Positions 26,760-35,743 of a stretch of DNA of 64,000 bases are shown in pieces. The position numbers and the translations under genes are program-made. Origin of the DNA: UBA288 sp964461885 (GTDB taxonomy: Archaea > Halobacteriota > Methanomicrobia > Methanomicrobiales > Methanospirillaceae). The first letter of the stretch is position 1, and each line of letters opens with the position of its first letter. A model generated the notes under the pieces. That model ran no database searches. It was not told where the DNA came from and worked only from the letters and a program-made list of their open reading frames with translations. Location of the stretch: NCBI GenBank assembly GCA_964461885.1, contig CAYWVY010000002.1:1-64000 (forward strand), written 5' to 3'.

Positions 26760-27106
26760 TCAGATGATCGAGACACTCCCGCTCGTCCCCAAAGCCACCG
26801 CCTCGACGTCATCGAACAACGCGATCCCTTTCAACCGGAGGGCCTGCTGTGGCCCACGTAGGAGACACGCACCTGCTCCAGCGCGTCCCGGACGAGCGTG
26901 TCCCAGTAGCGCACGAGGAGAGCAACATCGTCGCCAGCGTTGACCCGAGAGCGACCGTGACGGCGAAGATGAAGGCGTTACATAGACGAGAGCGTCCGCT
27001 CCCCCGAGAGCCGGATGACCACCACGATGGCGACGAAACTCGACACACCGACGAGGACCAGTTCAGCAAGGGGCTCCCACCCTGAGAAGATCGCGGAGGG
27101 GATCAT
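26760..27106 (-). pseudogene. DUF421 (YetF/YcaP-type) membrane protein remnant
   Basis: On the minus strand the N-terminal half starts at ATG 27106: FSGWEPLAELVLVGVSSFVA, then VIRLSGERTLSSM. A frameshift follows, then NAFIFAVTVALGSTLATMLL in another frame, a further shift to DVALLVRYW, and finally the family's C-terminal end GIALFDDVEAVALGTSGSVS before TGA at 26760-26762. Between these pieces most of the second and third helices and the central cytoplasmic domain are missing. DUF421 genes encode small inner-membrane proteins of about 160-230 residues; this copy is under half that and cannot be functional. Region 27107-27389 upstream holds no gene. Confidence 0.75.
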
Positions 27107-27295
27107 CGTGCGCACCCGCCCGCAGCCCCGTTCACCTCCCCCAGAGGATGAACCTTTCCCCCGTTGCCGGCGAAATCCCTCCACGGAACGCAACGCCGAT
27201 GGAGAGGATGCCAGCTCCCGATCTGCCCCGCTCAGATCGATACCGCGGCGACCGGATCGGAGACAGCCATAGGAACGCTCATCAGGATCTTCTCT

Positions 27296-27305
27296 CAATA
27301 TATCC
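27296..27305 (+). promoter_or_regulatory. Possible TATA box for the DUF389 gene
   Basis: CAATATATCC is the only AT-rich element in this GC-rich stretch and lies about 85-94 bases before the DUF389 ATG. Confidence 0.35.
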
Positions 27306-27389
27306 ACTGGAACCCGGTGGATCAAAGGCGCCGGCAACGCCCCCCTTCCGGCTGGTGCCGGGAAGCGAGAAGCGAGGGATGATGCGGCA

Positions 27390-28157
27390 ATGACCGTCCA
27401 GGAGGCACCGAGCGAGGATCAGGCGGACAGGCCTGGGCCGCTGAATGGCGAGCACGATGCGACCTCGGAGGAGCTGCTCAACGCCCTCCCCGACACGACC
27501 GTCGTGGACCTGCCCCTGCTGCTTCTGACCTCGATCTCGACCGTGGTTGCCCTGGTCGGGCTCTTCGCCAACAACGTGGCGATCATAATCGGGGCCATGG
27601 TGGTCTCGCCGCTCCTCTCCCCGATCAACGGGTTCACGCTCGAGCTGGCCGTGGGCCGGCCCCGCCGGGCCCTGGCCAGCCTCCGGGCCCTCCTCCTGCT
27701 CATCGTCCTGGTGGTGGCACTCTCGGCCGCGATCACGGTCGTGCTCTTCTCCCTGGGACCGGTCGTCGTCACGCCACAGATCCTGGACCGGTTCGAGCGA
27801 CGCGAGGTCTATCTCGGCATGGCCGTGCTGCTCGGGTTCGCCGCGATGATAGCGCAGGTCAAGGGATTTCACGAGAGCCTGGTCGGGATCGGCATTTCGC
27901 TCGCCCTGCTCCCCCCGGCGGCCGTCGCGGGGATCGCGCTCGCCCTGTTTCGGACGAGCGCCCTCTCGGCCCTGGCCCTGGCCTTCGACAACATCATCGG
28001 GGTCCTGATCGGCGGATTTCTCGGCATCTTCTACTTCCGGCTCGGGCCCACCGAATGGGGGCGGCAGGAATCTGCCCGAAAGGCACTGCTCCTGACCTTC
28101 GGCGTCCTGCTCGCGCTGCTCGCGCTCCTTTACGTGAGCCTGTTCTTCACGGGGTGA
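27390..28157 (+). CDS. DUF389 multi-pass membrane protein
   Basis: 255 residues with about six membrane segments from residue 45. The DUF389 signature ANNVAIIIGAMVVSPLLSPI lies at about 59-78, followed by GIGISLALLPPAAVAGIALAL (about 168-188) and FDNIIGVLIGGFLGIFYF. The family is also called the TIGR00341 hydrophobic-domain family; function is unknown, with transport suspected. The hydrophilic N-terminus (residues 1-40) is acidic. GAGG precedes the ATG. It stands alone between decayed DNA upstream and the cohesin-like/fasciclin gene 46 bases downstream, which has its own TATA box. Confidence 0.88.
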   Translation: MTVQEAPSEDQADRPGPLNGEHDATSEELLNALPDTTVVDLPLLLLTSISTVVALVGLFANNVAIIIGAMVVSPLLSPINGFTLELAVGRPRRALASLRALLLLIVLVVALSAAITVVLFSLGPVVVTPQILDRFERREVYLGMAVLLGFAAMIAQVKGFHESLVGIGISLALLPPAAVAGIALALFRTSALSALALAFDNIIGVLIGGFLGIFYFRLGPTEWGRQESARKALLLTFGVLLALLALLYVSLFFTG

Positions 28158-28171
28158 ACAGGCTGAGAAAT

Positions 28172-28181
28172 CCCTAAATAG
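28172..28181 (+). promoter_or_regulatory. Probable TATA box of the cohesin/fasciclin gene
   Basis: CCCTAAATAG lies 23-32 bases before the ATG at 28204. A TAGGGAG ribosome-binding site follows at 28194-28200, so the leader is short. Confidence 0.5.
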
Positions 28182-28203
28182 CGACCCCCACCATAGGGAG
28201 CTG

Positions 28204-29457
28204 ATGCACCCGCTGATGTTGATACCGGCCGTCCTCTGCCTGGCCGCATGCGGCGTGCCGCTCGCGAACGCGGCCGGAACCGGAACGTTCATTCTCTCGG
28301 ACGCAACGGCGCTTGTCGGGCAGAACGGCATGACGACCCTGGCACTCAATGCGAGCTGGGAGCCGCCCGCGTCCGACATCTGGCTCAACGTCCGGTACGA
28401 CCCGGCGATCATCCGCTATGAGGGCACTCGCTTCACGGCCGGAGGCACGGGCTCGGCTACCCGGACGCAGGCCGGCACGGTCCTGGTCCAGCTCATCGAC
28501 ACGGCCGGCGTGTACCGGACCGGCCCGCTCGCCACGATCACGTTCTCGGGCCTGAAAAACGGCAGCTCGCCCCTCGAGATCGAGCTCCAGCACGTCCGGA
28601 CCTATCCGGACGGGCGGCCCGTCGAGATCACGGACTCGGCCACGACCGCGCCGGGGCGATTCACGGTCCTGGCCTCCGCTCCAGCGAACGGGACGGCCCC
28701 CACCACCGGGACGCCGAACCAGACCACCGCGGACACGCCCTCCCCGACGGTAACAGCGACCGTGCCGCCGTCCCTCCCGACACTCCCGCCGACTGCAGGC
28801 ACTCCGTCGTCGCCACCGACCACGGCCTTCTACGGCGATGACTATAGCGGAGCGGTCTCGCCGACGGCGACGGCGGCCCCCGTCGGGACGATCCCGGCCT
28901 CCAACCGGACCATTGCCGAGATCGCGGCGGCGAACCCGGACTTCTCAGCCTTCGTGAACGCGACACGGTCGGCCAACCTGTTCGACGTGCTAAACGGGCC
29001 GGGGCCTCTGACGGTGTTCATCCCGACGAACGCCGCGTTCGATACACTGCCGCCGGGGGCCCACGAGGCGCTGCTCGCGAACCGCACGGCGCTCGACCTC
29101 CTGCTCCGGCATCACCTCGCGCCGGGGACACTCACGGTCGCGGACGTGACGGCGCGGGCTTCCGTGCCGACCCTGCTCGGCGTCCCGCTCTCGGTCAATG
29201 TCCGGCCGGGCGGGGCCGTGGGGATCGACGGGGCGAACCTGACCCTGCTCGACATCCCCGCGGCGAACGGCATGATCCACATCGTCGATGGCGTGCTTGT
29301 CCCGCCTGGCGTATCGCTCACGCCAGCCGCCACGGCACCGACGGCGACGCCGACCACAGAAAACGTGCCGACCCTGCCCACGCGAGCCGGAGGTGCCGGG
29401 GCCGCGGTGGGTGGAGCGCTCGTCGTCGCGGCGCTCCTCGGGCTCCGGCGCAGGTGA
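28204..29457 (+). CDS. Surface protein: cohesin-like domain, Thr/Pro linker, fasciclin (FAS1) domain, C-terminal anchor
   Basis: 417 residues. A signal peptide (1-23, ending PLANA) is followed by a cohesin-type beta-sandwich at about 25-155 (AGTGTFILSDATALVGQNG; WLNVRYDPAIIRYEG; GPLATITFSGLKNG). A Thr/Pro linker (about 160-235) leads to a fasciclin domain at about 235-370 with the H1 and H2 blocks (FDVLNGPGPLTVFIPTNAAF; DIPAANGMIHIVDGVLVPPG). A second Thr-rich spacer and a hydrophobic segment with a basic end (AAVGGALVVAALLGLRRR) form a membrane anchor resembling archaeal CTERM sorting tails. Cohesin domains bind dockerins, and dockerin-like remnants occur at 26.3 and 48.1 kb. It probably mediates adhesion or surface assembly. 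Confidence 0.85.
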   Translation: MHPLMLIPAVLCLAACGVPLANAAGTGTFILSDATALVGQNGMTTLALNASWEPPASDIWLNVRYDPAIIRYEGTRFTAGGTGSATRTQAGTVLVQLIDTAGVYRTGPLATITFSGLKNGSSPLEIELQHVRTYPDGRPVEITDSATTAPGRFTVLASAPANGTAPTTGTPNQTTADTPSPTVTATVPPSLPTLPPTAGTPSSPPTTAFYGDDYSGAVSPTATAAPVGTIPASNRTIAEIAAANPDFSAFVNATRSANLFDVLNGPGPLTVFIPTNAAFDTLPPGAHEALLANRTALDLLLRHHLAPGTLTVADVTARASVPTLLGVPLSVNVRPGGAVGIDGANLTLLDIPAANGMIHIVDGVLVPPGVSLTPAATAPTATPTTENVPTLPTRAGGAGAAVGGALVVAALLGLRRR

Positions 29458-29518
29458 GGCTCGGACTCCCTGAACCGCATGGAGCCCGGCGCCGCTGTCT
29501 TGTCGATGCCATGGTGGC

Positions 29519-30382
29519 TTACCGGGCTGGCGGCCCCTGTGGCAGCATCCCGGCGAGTGGCCGGTACCAGACATGCATGCTCTCCACCCCACCGCAGATC
29601 CCGGTATTGTTGAGGAGTGTGCCCCCGTACGCATAACCGGCCCGAGCGAAGGTGATGTTCATCGGGAAGGAGGTGGCCCGGGCGATGGTATAGGCGGTCT
29701 TCATGCCGGCCGATCGCATCGCCGTCTCCATGCGACGGAGCAGGTGCCCCGAGAGACCCTGCCCCCGGAACTCAGGCCGCGTCGCAAAATCGGTCATCTC
29801 GACATGCTCTTCTCCCGGATCCATCTCGGCCGAGGAGACGGCCGCGATCACACCCCCGATCCTGACGCAGAAATACCGTGCTCCGTGCTCCATCGTCTCC
29901 CTGATGTACTCCTCCCGGTGAATGGGGAATGGATACGTGGCGAAGACATCCCGGTACAGGGCTGCGAGCGCGGGAGCATCCGCCGGTGACGCGGGCGAGC
30001 AGATCGCACCCGGGGGAAATGGGCGGATGCATCCGTTCGCGGATGCTCTCCTGGCCGCTGCGAGCACGTCGTCGAACGAACGGCTATCCCGAGAACGCGT
30101 TGGATCCCGGAACAGGGAGAGGAGATAGCCATCCTCACGGCCCCGGAAGAGCCGGGGGATCCTGGCCTCTTCGACGTACCCCCGGTCGAGAAAGGGGGGC
30201 CGCGCGGATGCCGGCACTTTGGCGAAGATCTTCGTATACCCCTCTCTCTGAGCAAGCTCGACCAGGTCGTCGAGGATCTCGGGAAGGTCGGCCGGGGCCA
30301 GTTTCATCACATAGACGCGGTTGCTCGTTGGTCCGTGCTGAACGGTGCTGGCCCCGATGGTGGTGACGACGTCAGTCGCCAT
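29519..30382 (-). CDS. ablB: Beta-lysine N6-acetyltransferase
   Basis: 287 residues, GNAT-type acetyltransferase. It acetylates beta-lysine made by AblA to N-epsilon-acetyl-beta-lysine, the compatible solute of salt-adapted methanogens. The acetyl-CoA loop is visible in TRPEFRGQGLSGHLLRRMET near residue 220; GYTKIFAKVPASARPPFLDRG near 52 and the C-terminal NNTGICGGVESMHVWYRPL are typical of AblB. The start ATG 30382 overlaps the end of ablA by 11 bases, so the pair is translationally coupled. Confidence 0.92.
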   Translation of the reverse strand: MATDVVTTIGASTVQHGPTSNRVYVMKLAPADLPEILDDLVELAQREGYTKIFAKVPASARPPFLDRGYVEEARIPRLFRGREDGYLLSLFRDPTRSRDSRSFDDVLAAARRASANGCIRPFPPGAICSPASPADAPALAALYRDVFATYPFPIHREEYIRETMEHGARYFCVRIGGVIAAVSSAEMDPGEEHVEMTDFATRPEFRGQGLSGHLLRRMETAMRSAGMKTAYTIARATSFPMNITFARAGYAYGGTLLNNTGICGGVESMHVWYRPLAGMLPQGPPAR

Positions 30383-31685
30383 TCCGTCGTTCGATGCGCT
30401 CGGTGTTCTCCGGCACGAGAGCGATCGCCGGGTCCTCGTCCGAGAGGAGACGGGCGATCCCGACCGCCCGCGACTCGTCGGCACTGTCGAGCTTCAGGTA
30501 CCGCTGACAGGTGGCGCACTGGCGGTCGCACCAGACCGGCTCGTACGAGTCCGGCTCCTTGTACGAGCAGATCATCCCCTCGTAGTTCCGGAGCACCACC
30601 TTGTTCGTTCCCCATGAGATCTGGTAGTTGGGCATCAGCCGTATCTTGCCCCCGCCACCGGGCGCGTCGATCACGTAGGTGGGGACCGCGAAACCACTGG
30701 TATGCCCGATCAGGTTCTCGAGGATCTCGATCCCCTTCGAGACCGGCGTCCGGAAATGGGTGAGCCCCTCCGAGAGGTCGCACTGGTAGAGGTAATACGG
30801 CCGGACACGGTTCCGGACCAGCGCCTGGACCAGCGCCCTCATGATCCTCGGGCAGTCGTTCACACCGGCCAGAAGGACGGACTGGTTGCCGAGCGGGATC
30901 CCCGCGTCTGCCAGCCGGCGCAGGGCCTCCCGCGACGAGGCCGTGATCTCGACCGGGTGGTTGAAGTGCGTGTTGACCCAGAGCGGGTGATGCCGGGCGA
31001 GCATCTGCACGAGCGAAGCGGTCACCCTGTACGGGAGCACCACGGGCACCCGCGTGCCGATCCGGACCACCTCGACGTGTGGGATCGCGTCGAGCTCGGT
31101 GAGGATCCAGTCCAGGTAGTCGTCGGGGAGCATGAGCGGATCCCCGCCGGAGAGGAGGACGTCCCGTATGGCGGGGGTCTCCCGGATATAGTCCAGGCCG
31201 GCGCGGATCTCGTCGCGGCTCGGGATGGAGTCGACGTCGCCGACGCGCCGCTTGCGGGTGCAGTGGCGGCAGTACATGGCGCAGACGTTGCTCACGAGGA
31301 AGAGCACCCGGTCGGGATACCGGTGCGTGATGCAGGGAGCGGGGCTGTCCGTGTCCTCGGCCAGCGGGTCCTCCATGTCGTGGGGGTCCATAACGAGCTC
31401 GGCCGGGTCCGGGAAGGCCTGCCGGAAAACAGGGCCCTCCGTATCGTAGCCGGTGTCAATGAGGGAGAGATAGTAGGGAGTGATCCTGAGCGGAAACTTG
31501 CGGATGGTCTCCTCCAGCAGCGCCCGCTTCTCAGGTTCGAAATTAATGTCGAGCAGTTCCTCGAACGTGTCGATATCCGTGATCGTGTGCGCGACCTGCC
31601 ATCGCCAGTCTTTCCACATCTCAATGGCGACATCATCCGCGATCCGTCCGGCAATCGCTCTCTGCTTTGGGGAGAAAATGACCAT
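30372..31685 (-). CDS. ablA: Lysine 2,3-aminomutase (radical SAM)
   Basis: 437 residues. PLP- and SAM-dependent radical enzyme converting L-lysine to beta-lysine, first step to N-epsilon-acetyl-beta-lysine. The [4Fe-4S] motif CAMYCRHC is at about 135-142 (CxxxCxxC), followed by LLSGGDPLML, RIGTRVPVV and a C-terminal cysteine cluster WCDRQCATC that binds zinc in this family. With ablB it forms the standard osmolyte operon, normally salt-induced. Its TATA box lies just upstream. Confidence 0.95.
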   Translation of the reverse strand: MVIFSPKQRAIAGRIADDVAIEMWKDWRWQVAHTITDIDTFEELLDINFEPEKRALLEETIRKFPLRITPYYLSLIDTGYDTEGPVFRQAFPDPAELVMDPHDMEDPLAEDTDSPAPCITHRYPDRVLFLVSNVCAMYCRHCTRKRRVGDVDSIPSRDEIRAGLDYIRETPAIRDVLLSGGDPLMLPDDYLDWILTELDAIPHVEVVRIGTRVPVVLPYRVTASLVQMLARHHPLWVNTHFNHPVEITASSREALRRLADAGIPLGNQSVLLAGVNDCPRIMRALVQALVRNRVRPYYLYQCDLSEGLTHFRTPVSKGIEILENLIGHTSGFAVPTYVIDAPGGGGKIRLMPNYQISWGTNKVVLRNYEGMICSYKEPDSYEPVWCDRQCATCQRYLKLDSADESRAVGIARLLSDEDPAIALVPENTERIERRNGD

Positions 31686-31717
31686 GCCCGGTTCCCTCGG
31701 CGATACTTCGCGCCAAC

Positions 31718-31727
31718 CCTATAAAAA
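31718..31727 (-). promoter_or_regulatory. TATA box of the ablAB operon
   Basis: The minus strand reads TTTTTATAGG about 33-42 bases before the ablA ATG, a strong archaeal box A. Confidence 0.6.
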
Positions 31728-31744
31728 ACGTACGAAATGCCCAA

Positions 31745-32265
31745 TACGAGGCGAAAATGGAAAATTAGCCGATTAAACCGGGATCAAAGCCGGCATCACC
31801 CCCAAAGGAACACGCGGAGGAGCAGGTCCTCCGCCCTGTTTTCGGACGCGGCCGGGTTGCACGGACGGTGCGATCTCTCCCCCGGGGACCGCCGATCCGC
31901 CCACCGTCCGGCCCGGGTGCACGTGTCGGATCACGCCGATCCCGTCCACGAGTTTGCCGATGCCGCCCCAGAGGGTCGTACCAGGATCAGACCTCGACGC
32001 GGGACTCCCTATCGCTGCATTTTCTCTCAGACGTTTTCAGAGACCACCCGCTCAGCCGCATCTCCGCCCCGGACTGCGATGGGCGCCGGAGAAGCGTGCA
32101 GTGCACCGGGTGATCCGGCCCGCGGGAGAGCGGTCCGCTCGGCAGCAATTCCTGGGGGTCCCATTTAGCGAGCGTCTGAACGGAGACGGTGAACGGCCGT
32201 CGTGTCCGGGCCCTCCGGCAGGCTGCCTCACGCCGATCGGCCAGCACGCCAGAGGCCCGGGAGGG
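31745..32265. other. Intergenic region without recognised gene
   Basis: About 520 bases between the divergent ablA and deoxyhypusine synthase promoters. Open frames are Arg/Ser/Pro-rich shadows with no family match, and no tRNA, hairpin array or repeat is visible. Confidence 0.4.
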
Positions 32266-32269
32266 CGTA

Positions 32270-32278
32270 CGATTTATC
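32270..32278 (+). promoter_or_regulatory. Probable TATA box of the deoxyhypusine synthase gene
   Basis: CGATTTATC lies 28-36 bases before the ATG at 32306, supporting that start over an in-frame ATG at 32189. Confidence 0.5.
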
Positions 32279-32305
32279 CGCCTCCGGCACAACTACTCTC
32301 AGACT

Positions 32306-33283
32306 ATGGCGATGCATCCCACGGTTCCGGTCATTCCGACGAACGATCTCGCGGCCCTTCTCGAGGGCATGGCCTCGACCGGCTTCCAGGGGCGCAAGCT
32401 CGGTGAATCGGTCAGGGTCTGGCGCACGATGCTGAACGACCCCGACTGCACGATCCTCCTCGGGCTCTCGGGAGCGATGATCCCCGCCGGGATGCGCGAG
32501 GTGCTCAGCGCACTCGTACGGCACCATTACGTCGACGCGATCGTCTCCACCGGCGCGAACGTCTTCCACGACGCCTGCGAACACCTCGGGGTCTGCCACT
32601 ACCAGGGCCACCACCATGTCGACGACGCCGACCTCTTCAGCCGCGGCATCGATCGCATCTATGACGTCTTCGCGTTCGAGGAGGAGTTCCGGACCACTGA
32701 CCGGCAGATCGCCGCGTTTGCCGCCTCGATCGCCCCGTTCAGGGGATCCTCCCGCGCCTTCCTCGAGGCCTTCGGCCGGCACGTCATGGGCGCCGCGCCC
32801 GGGAACAGTTCATTCCTATCGACCTGCGTCGAGGAGGGCGTCCCCGTCTTCGTCCCCGCGCTCGCGGACTCATCGATCGGGATCGGGCTCGTCATGGCCC
32901 GCCGAGACGGTATCGCGGTCGACGTGGATCAGCTCGCCGACGCCGACGAGATCACTCGCATCGTCGAGGCGTCAACGAAGACCGGCGTCGTCTACATCGG
33001 TGGCGGCGTGCCCAAGAACTTCATTCAGCAGACGCAGGTCATCGCCTCGATCCACAACGCGGACCTCGGCGGGCACGCCTACGCGGTCCAGTACACGACC
33101 GACGCTCCGCACTGGGGCGGGCTCTCGGGCTGCACCTTCGAGGAGGCCATCTCCTGGGGCAAGGAGCAGGCTGCAAGCCCGCTGGTCCAGTGCTTCTGCG
33201 ACGCAACCATCGCTCTCCCCATCGCCGCCTCGGCCCTGATCGCAAGCGGCATCAAGCGCGACGGGAAGCGGTTCGACCTGTAG
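32306..33283 (+). CDS. dys: Deoxyhypusine synthase
   Basis: 325 residues. Transfers the aminobutyl group of spermidine to a lysine of archaeal initiation factor aIF5A. The catalytic lysine is K237 in GGGVPKNFIQQ. NAD-binding and active-site blocks are also seen: LGLSGAMIPAGMREV, STGANVFHDACEHLG, and GHAYAVQYTTDAPHWGGLSG. Length and end (IKRDGKRFDL) are normal. The start follows the TATA position. Archaea often carry two DHS-like paralogues; this one keeps the catalytic lysine, so I call it the active type. Confidence 0.93.
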   Translation: MAMHPTVPVIPTNDLAALLEGMASTGFQGRKLGESVRVWRTMLNDPDCTILLGLSGAMIPAGMREVLSALVRHHYVDAIVSTGANVFHDACEHLGVCHYQGHHHVDDADLFSRGIDRIYDVFAFEEEFRTTDRQIAAFAASIAPFRGSSRAFLEAFGRHVMGAAPGNSSFLSTCVEEGVPVFVPALADSSIGIGLVMARRDGIAVDVDQLADADEITRIVEASTKTGVVYIGGGVPKNFIQQTQVIASIHNADLGGHAYAVQYTTDAPHWGGLSGCTFEEAISWGKEQAASPLVQCFCDATIALPIAASALIASGIKRDGKRFDL

Positions 33284-33383
33284 GGGCCGCAACCCTTATC
33301 CCCTCACCCCTCCCACGATATTCCGCACCATTCATGGAGTGACGTCTCGACGTCACGAGTGTCCACTGGATGCGAGATTCCCC

Positions 33384-33467
33384 GTTGAGGTAGCCAAGCC
33401 TGGTATGGCGCAGGTTTGCTAAACCTGTGTCCCCCTGGGACTCGAGGGTTCAAATCCCTCCCTCAGC
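33384..33467 (+). tRNA. tRNA-Ser (anticodon GCU)
   Basis: 84 bases with a long variable arm as expected for Ser. The acceptor GTTGAGG pairs with CCTCAGC (one G-U), the anticodon stem is CAGGT/ACCTG around TTGCTAA, anticodon GCT, and the T arm is GAGGG-TTCAAAT-CCCTC. It sits 33 bases before the S13 gene, the common archaeal arrangement, and is probably cotranscribed with it. Confidence 0.95.
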
Positions 33468-33500
33468 GCTCCGGGCATCAGCTCATACCGAGGAGACCTC

Positions 33501-33956
33501 ATGGCAAGCGAAGAAGAGGATATCAAATACTTCGTCCGGATCAGCAACACCGACCTCGACGGCACCAAGTCGGTCCGGGTCGCGCTGACCGGCATCCCCG
33601 GCGTCGGCCGCCACGCGGCCGAGATCATCGCCCGACGCGCAGACGTTGGCGTACGGGAGACGATGGGCAGGCTCGAAGACGACTCGATCGAGCGACTGCG
33701 AGGATCAGTCGACAGCTACGCGGGAATTGTCCCGACCTGGATGCTGAACAGGACCAAGGACGTGTACACGGGCGAGCCGCGCCACATCCTCGGCACCGAT
33801 CTCTCGATCACACACGACGAGGACATCAACCTGCTCCGAAAGATCCGCTGCTACCGCGGGATCCGGCACGAGACCGGGCAGAAGGTGCGGGGCCAGCGGA
33901 CCAAGTCGACCGGGCGCACCGGTGCGACCGTCGGCGTGCGGAGAAAGAAGGACTGA
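33501..33956 (+). CDS. rps13: Ribosomal protein uS13
   Basis: 151 residues. Small-subunit head protein contacting the P-site tRNA and bridging to the large subunit. Typical are KYFVRISNTDLDGTKSVRVA, GIPGVGRHAAEIIARRA, and the C-terminal RGQRTKSTGRTGATVGVRRK. An AGGAG ribosome-binding site precedes the ATG. First gene of the S13-S4-S11-RpoD-L18e-L13-S9-RpoN-RpoK block. Confidence 0.97.
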   Translation: MASEEEDIKYFVRISNTDLDGTKSVRVALTGIPGVGRHAAEIIARRADVGVRETMGRLEDDSIERLRGSVDSYAGIVPTWMLNRTKDVYTGEPRHILGTDLSITHDEDINLLRKIRCYRGIRHETGQKVRGQRTKSTGRTGATVGVRRKKD

Positions 33957-33972
33957 GCGGGGCGCGAGTCTG

Positions 33973-34521
33973 ATGGCATACCCAGGCAAGAACAAGAAGT
34001 CGTACGAGACGCCGAAGCGTCCGTTCGAGAAGACGCGGATCGAAGAGGAGACCAAGCTCGTGATCGAGTATGGCCTCCGGAACAAGCGCGAGGTCTGGAA
34101 GGCCCAGGCGGCGCTCCGCAAATATCGGACGGGTGCCCGCGAACTGCTCGCCCTCGAGTCGGGAGCGACCAAAGTGACGCTCGCCGAGCGGAAGAAGGAG
34201 AACCTGATCGGCCACCTGCAGCGCGTCGGCCTGCTGGGCGGCGAGGCTGACATCGACGACGTGCTCTCGCTCCGGATCCAGCAGCCGCTCGAGCGCCGTC
34301 TCCAGACGCAGGTCTACCGGCTCGGGCTCGCGCGTTCGCCCAAGCAGGCTCGGCAGCTGGTCACCCACGGCCACATCGCGATCGGCGGCCGGCGGGTTGA
34401 CATCCCGAGTTACCTGGTCCGCCGCGACGAAGAGGGGCAGATCACCTACTACGGCCGTTCGCCGTTCACCAACGCGGATCACCCCGAACTGAACCGCACG
34501 CTCGGGAAGAGGAGGCGCTAG
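33973..34521 (+). CDS. rps4: Ribosomal protein uS4
   Basis: 182 residues. Primary 16S rRNA-binding protein. The S4 RNA-binding domain at about 100-160 contains RSPKQARQLVTHGHIAIGGRRV-type sequence, and the N-terminal MAYPGKNKKSYETPKRPFEK is archaeal. I start at ATG 33973, 16 bases after the S13 stop; a longer frame from 33922 would overlap S13. Confidence 0.97.
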   Translation: MAYPGKNKKSYETPKRPFEKTRIEEETKLVIEYGLRNKREVWKAQAALRKYRTGARELLALESGATKVTLAERKKENLIGHLQRVGLLGGEADIDDVLSLRIQQPLERRLQTQVYRLGLARSPKQARQLVTHGHIAIGGRRVDIPSYLVRRDEEGQITYYGRSPFTNADHPELNRTLGKRRR

Positions 34522-34524
34522 ACC

Positions 34525-34920
34525 ATGGCCGAACCGAAAGAGAAATGGGGCATCGCCCATATCTATGCCTCGTTCAACAACACGATCATCACTGTCACGG
34601 ACCTTTCCGGGGCTGAAACGGTCACGAAGTCGAGCGGCGGCATGGTCGTCAAGCAGGACCGGAACGAATCGAGCCCGTACGCGGCCATGAAGATGGCGAG
34701 CGACGTGGCCCAGTCCGCCATGGACAAAGGCTTCGTCGGCCTCCACGTCCGGGTCCGCGCGCCCGGCAAGGGTAAGCAGCGCTCACCCGGTGCCGGTGCG
34801 CAGGCTGCAATCCGCGCCCTCTCTCGTGCAGGCATGCGGATTGGCCGGATCGAGGACGTAACACCGGTCCCGCACGATGCGATCCGCGCAAAGGGCGGAC
34901 GCCGGGGCAGGAGAGTCTGA
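34525..34920 (+). CDS. rps11: Ribosomal protein uS11
   Basis: 131 residues. Platform protein of the small subunit near the E site. Typical motifs are WGIAHIYASFNNTIITVTDL at the start and the C-terminal IEDVTPVPHDAIRAKGGRRG. Starts three bases after the S4 stop; its TGA overlaps the rpoD ATG by one base. Confidence 0.97.
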   Translation: MAEPKEKWGIAHIYASFNNTIITVTDLSGAETVTKSSGGMVVKQDRNESSPYAAMKMASDVAQSAMDKGFVGLHVRVRAPGKGKQRSPGAGAQAAIRALSRAGMRIGRIEDVTPVPHDAIRAKGGRRGRRV

Positions 34921-35741
34921 TGCAGGTCGAGTGCCAGCACCGCGACGAGCACTCCTGCCGATTCATCCTGTCGGGGGCCATGCCCTCCTTTGCGAACTCG
35001 ATCCGACGCGCGATGGCGAGCGAGGTTCCGAAGCTCGCAATCGACTCGGTCGGGATCTACGACAACACGAGCGGGCTCTTCGACGAGATGCTCGCGCACC
35101 GACTCGGACTCGTGCCCCTGCGGACTGAGACCGGAACCTACGTCCCGATCGAGGAGTGCACCTGCGAGGGGCAGGGCTGCGATCGATGCACGGTCTCGTA
35201 CACGATCTCGGTCGAGGGGCCGGGGATGGTCTGGTCGCGGGACCTGATCCCGAACGACAGCGAGGCCGCCCCCGCCCAGGGAGATATCCCGATCATCAAG
35301 CTCGAGAAGGGGCAGAAGGTCGTGGTCGAGGCCCGCGCGATCCTCGCGACCGGGAAGGCCCACGCAAAGTGGCAGCCGACCACCATCTGCGGGTACAAAA
35401 ACTACCCGACTCTGACCATCGACGCGCACTGCGACGGTTGTGGAGTCTGCGTCGACGCATGCCCCCGCCAGGTTCTCCGCCTCACCGGACGGACGGTCAC
35501 GGTCGACGAGGCCCGGATAGAGGACTGTTCGCTCTGCCGGCTCTGCGAGAAGGGATGCATCTCGACGGGAATCGGGGACCAGGCCGCAATCCGAGTGGGG
35601 ACCGAGGCCGACCGGTTTATCTTCACGGTCGAATCGGACGGATCGATACCAGCTACCGAGATCCTCCGCCAGTCGGTCCGCTTCCTCAGGACGCGAGGCG
35701 ACGAACTCTCACGCGCACTTGACGAGATTGCCGAGGGATAG
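34920..35741 (+). CDS. rpoD: RNA polymerase subunit D with two [4Fe-4S]-type cysteine motifs
   Basis: 273 residues; archaeal RpoD (RPB3 homologue) that nucleates polymerase assembly with RpoL, RpoN and RpoP. The dimerisation domain (about 1-45 and 220-273) flanks a middle domain with an inserted ferredoxin-like module. CDGCGVCVDACP is at about 170-181 and CSLCRLCEKGC at about 203-213, so both motifs are complete and two clusters could bind. RpoD proteins of different archaea keep two, one or no cluster; this one keeps both. Overlaps S11 by one base. Confidence 0.96.
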   Translation: MQVECQHRDEHSCRFILSGAMPSFANSIRRAMASEVPKLAIDSVGIYDNTSGLFDEMLAHRLGLVPLRTETGTYVPIEECTCEGQGCDRCTVSYTISVEGPGMVWSRDLIPNDSEAAPAQGDIPIIKLEKGQKVVVEARAILATGKAHAKWQPTTICGYKNYPTLTIDAHCDGCGVCVDACPRQVLRLTGRTVTVDEARIEDCSLCRLCEKGCISTGIGDQAAIRVGTEADRFIFTVESDGSIPATEILRQSVRFLRTRGDELSRALDEIAEG

Positions 35742-35743
35742 CA

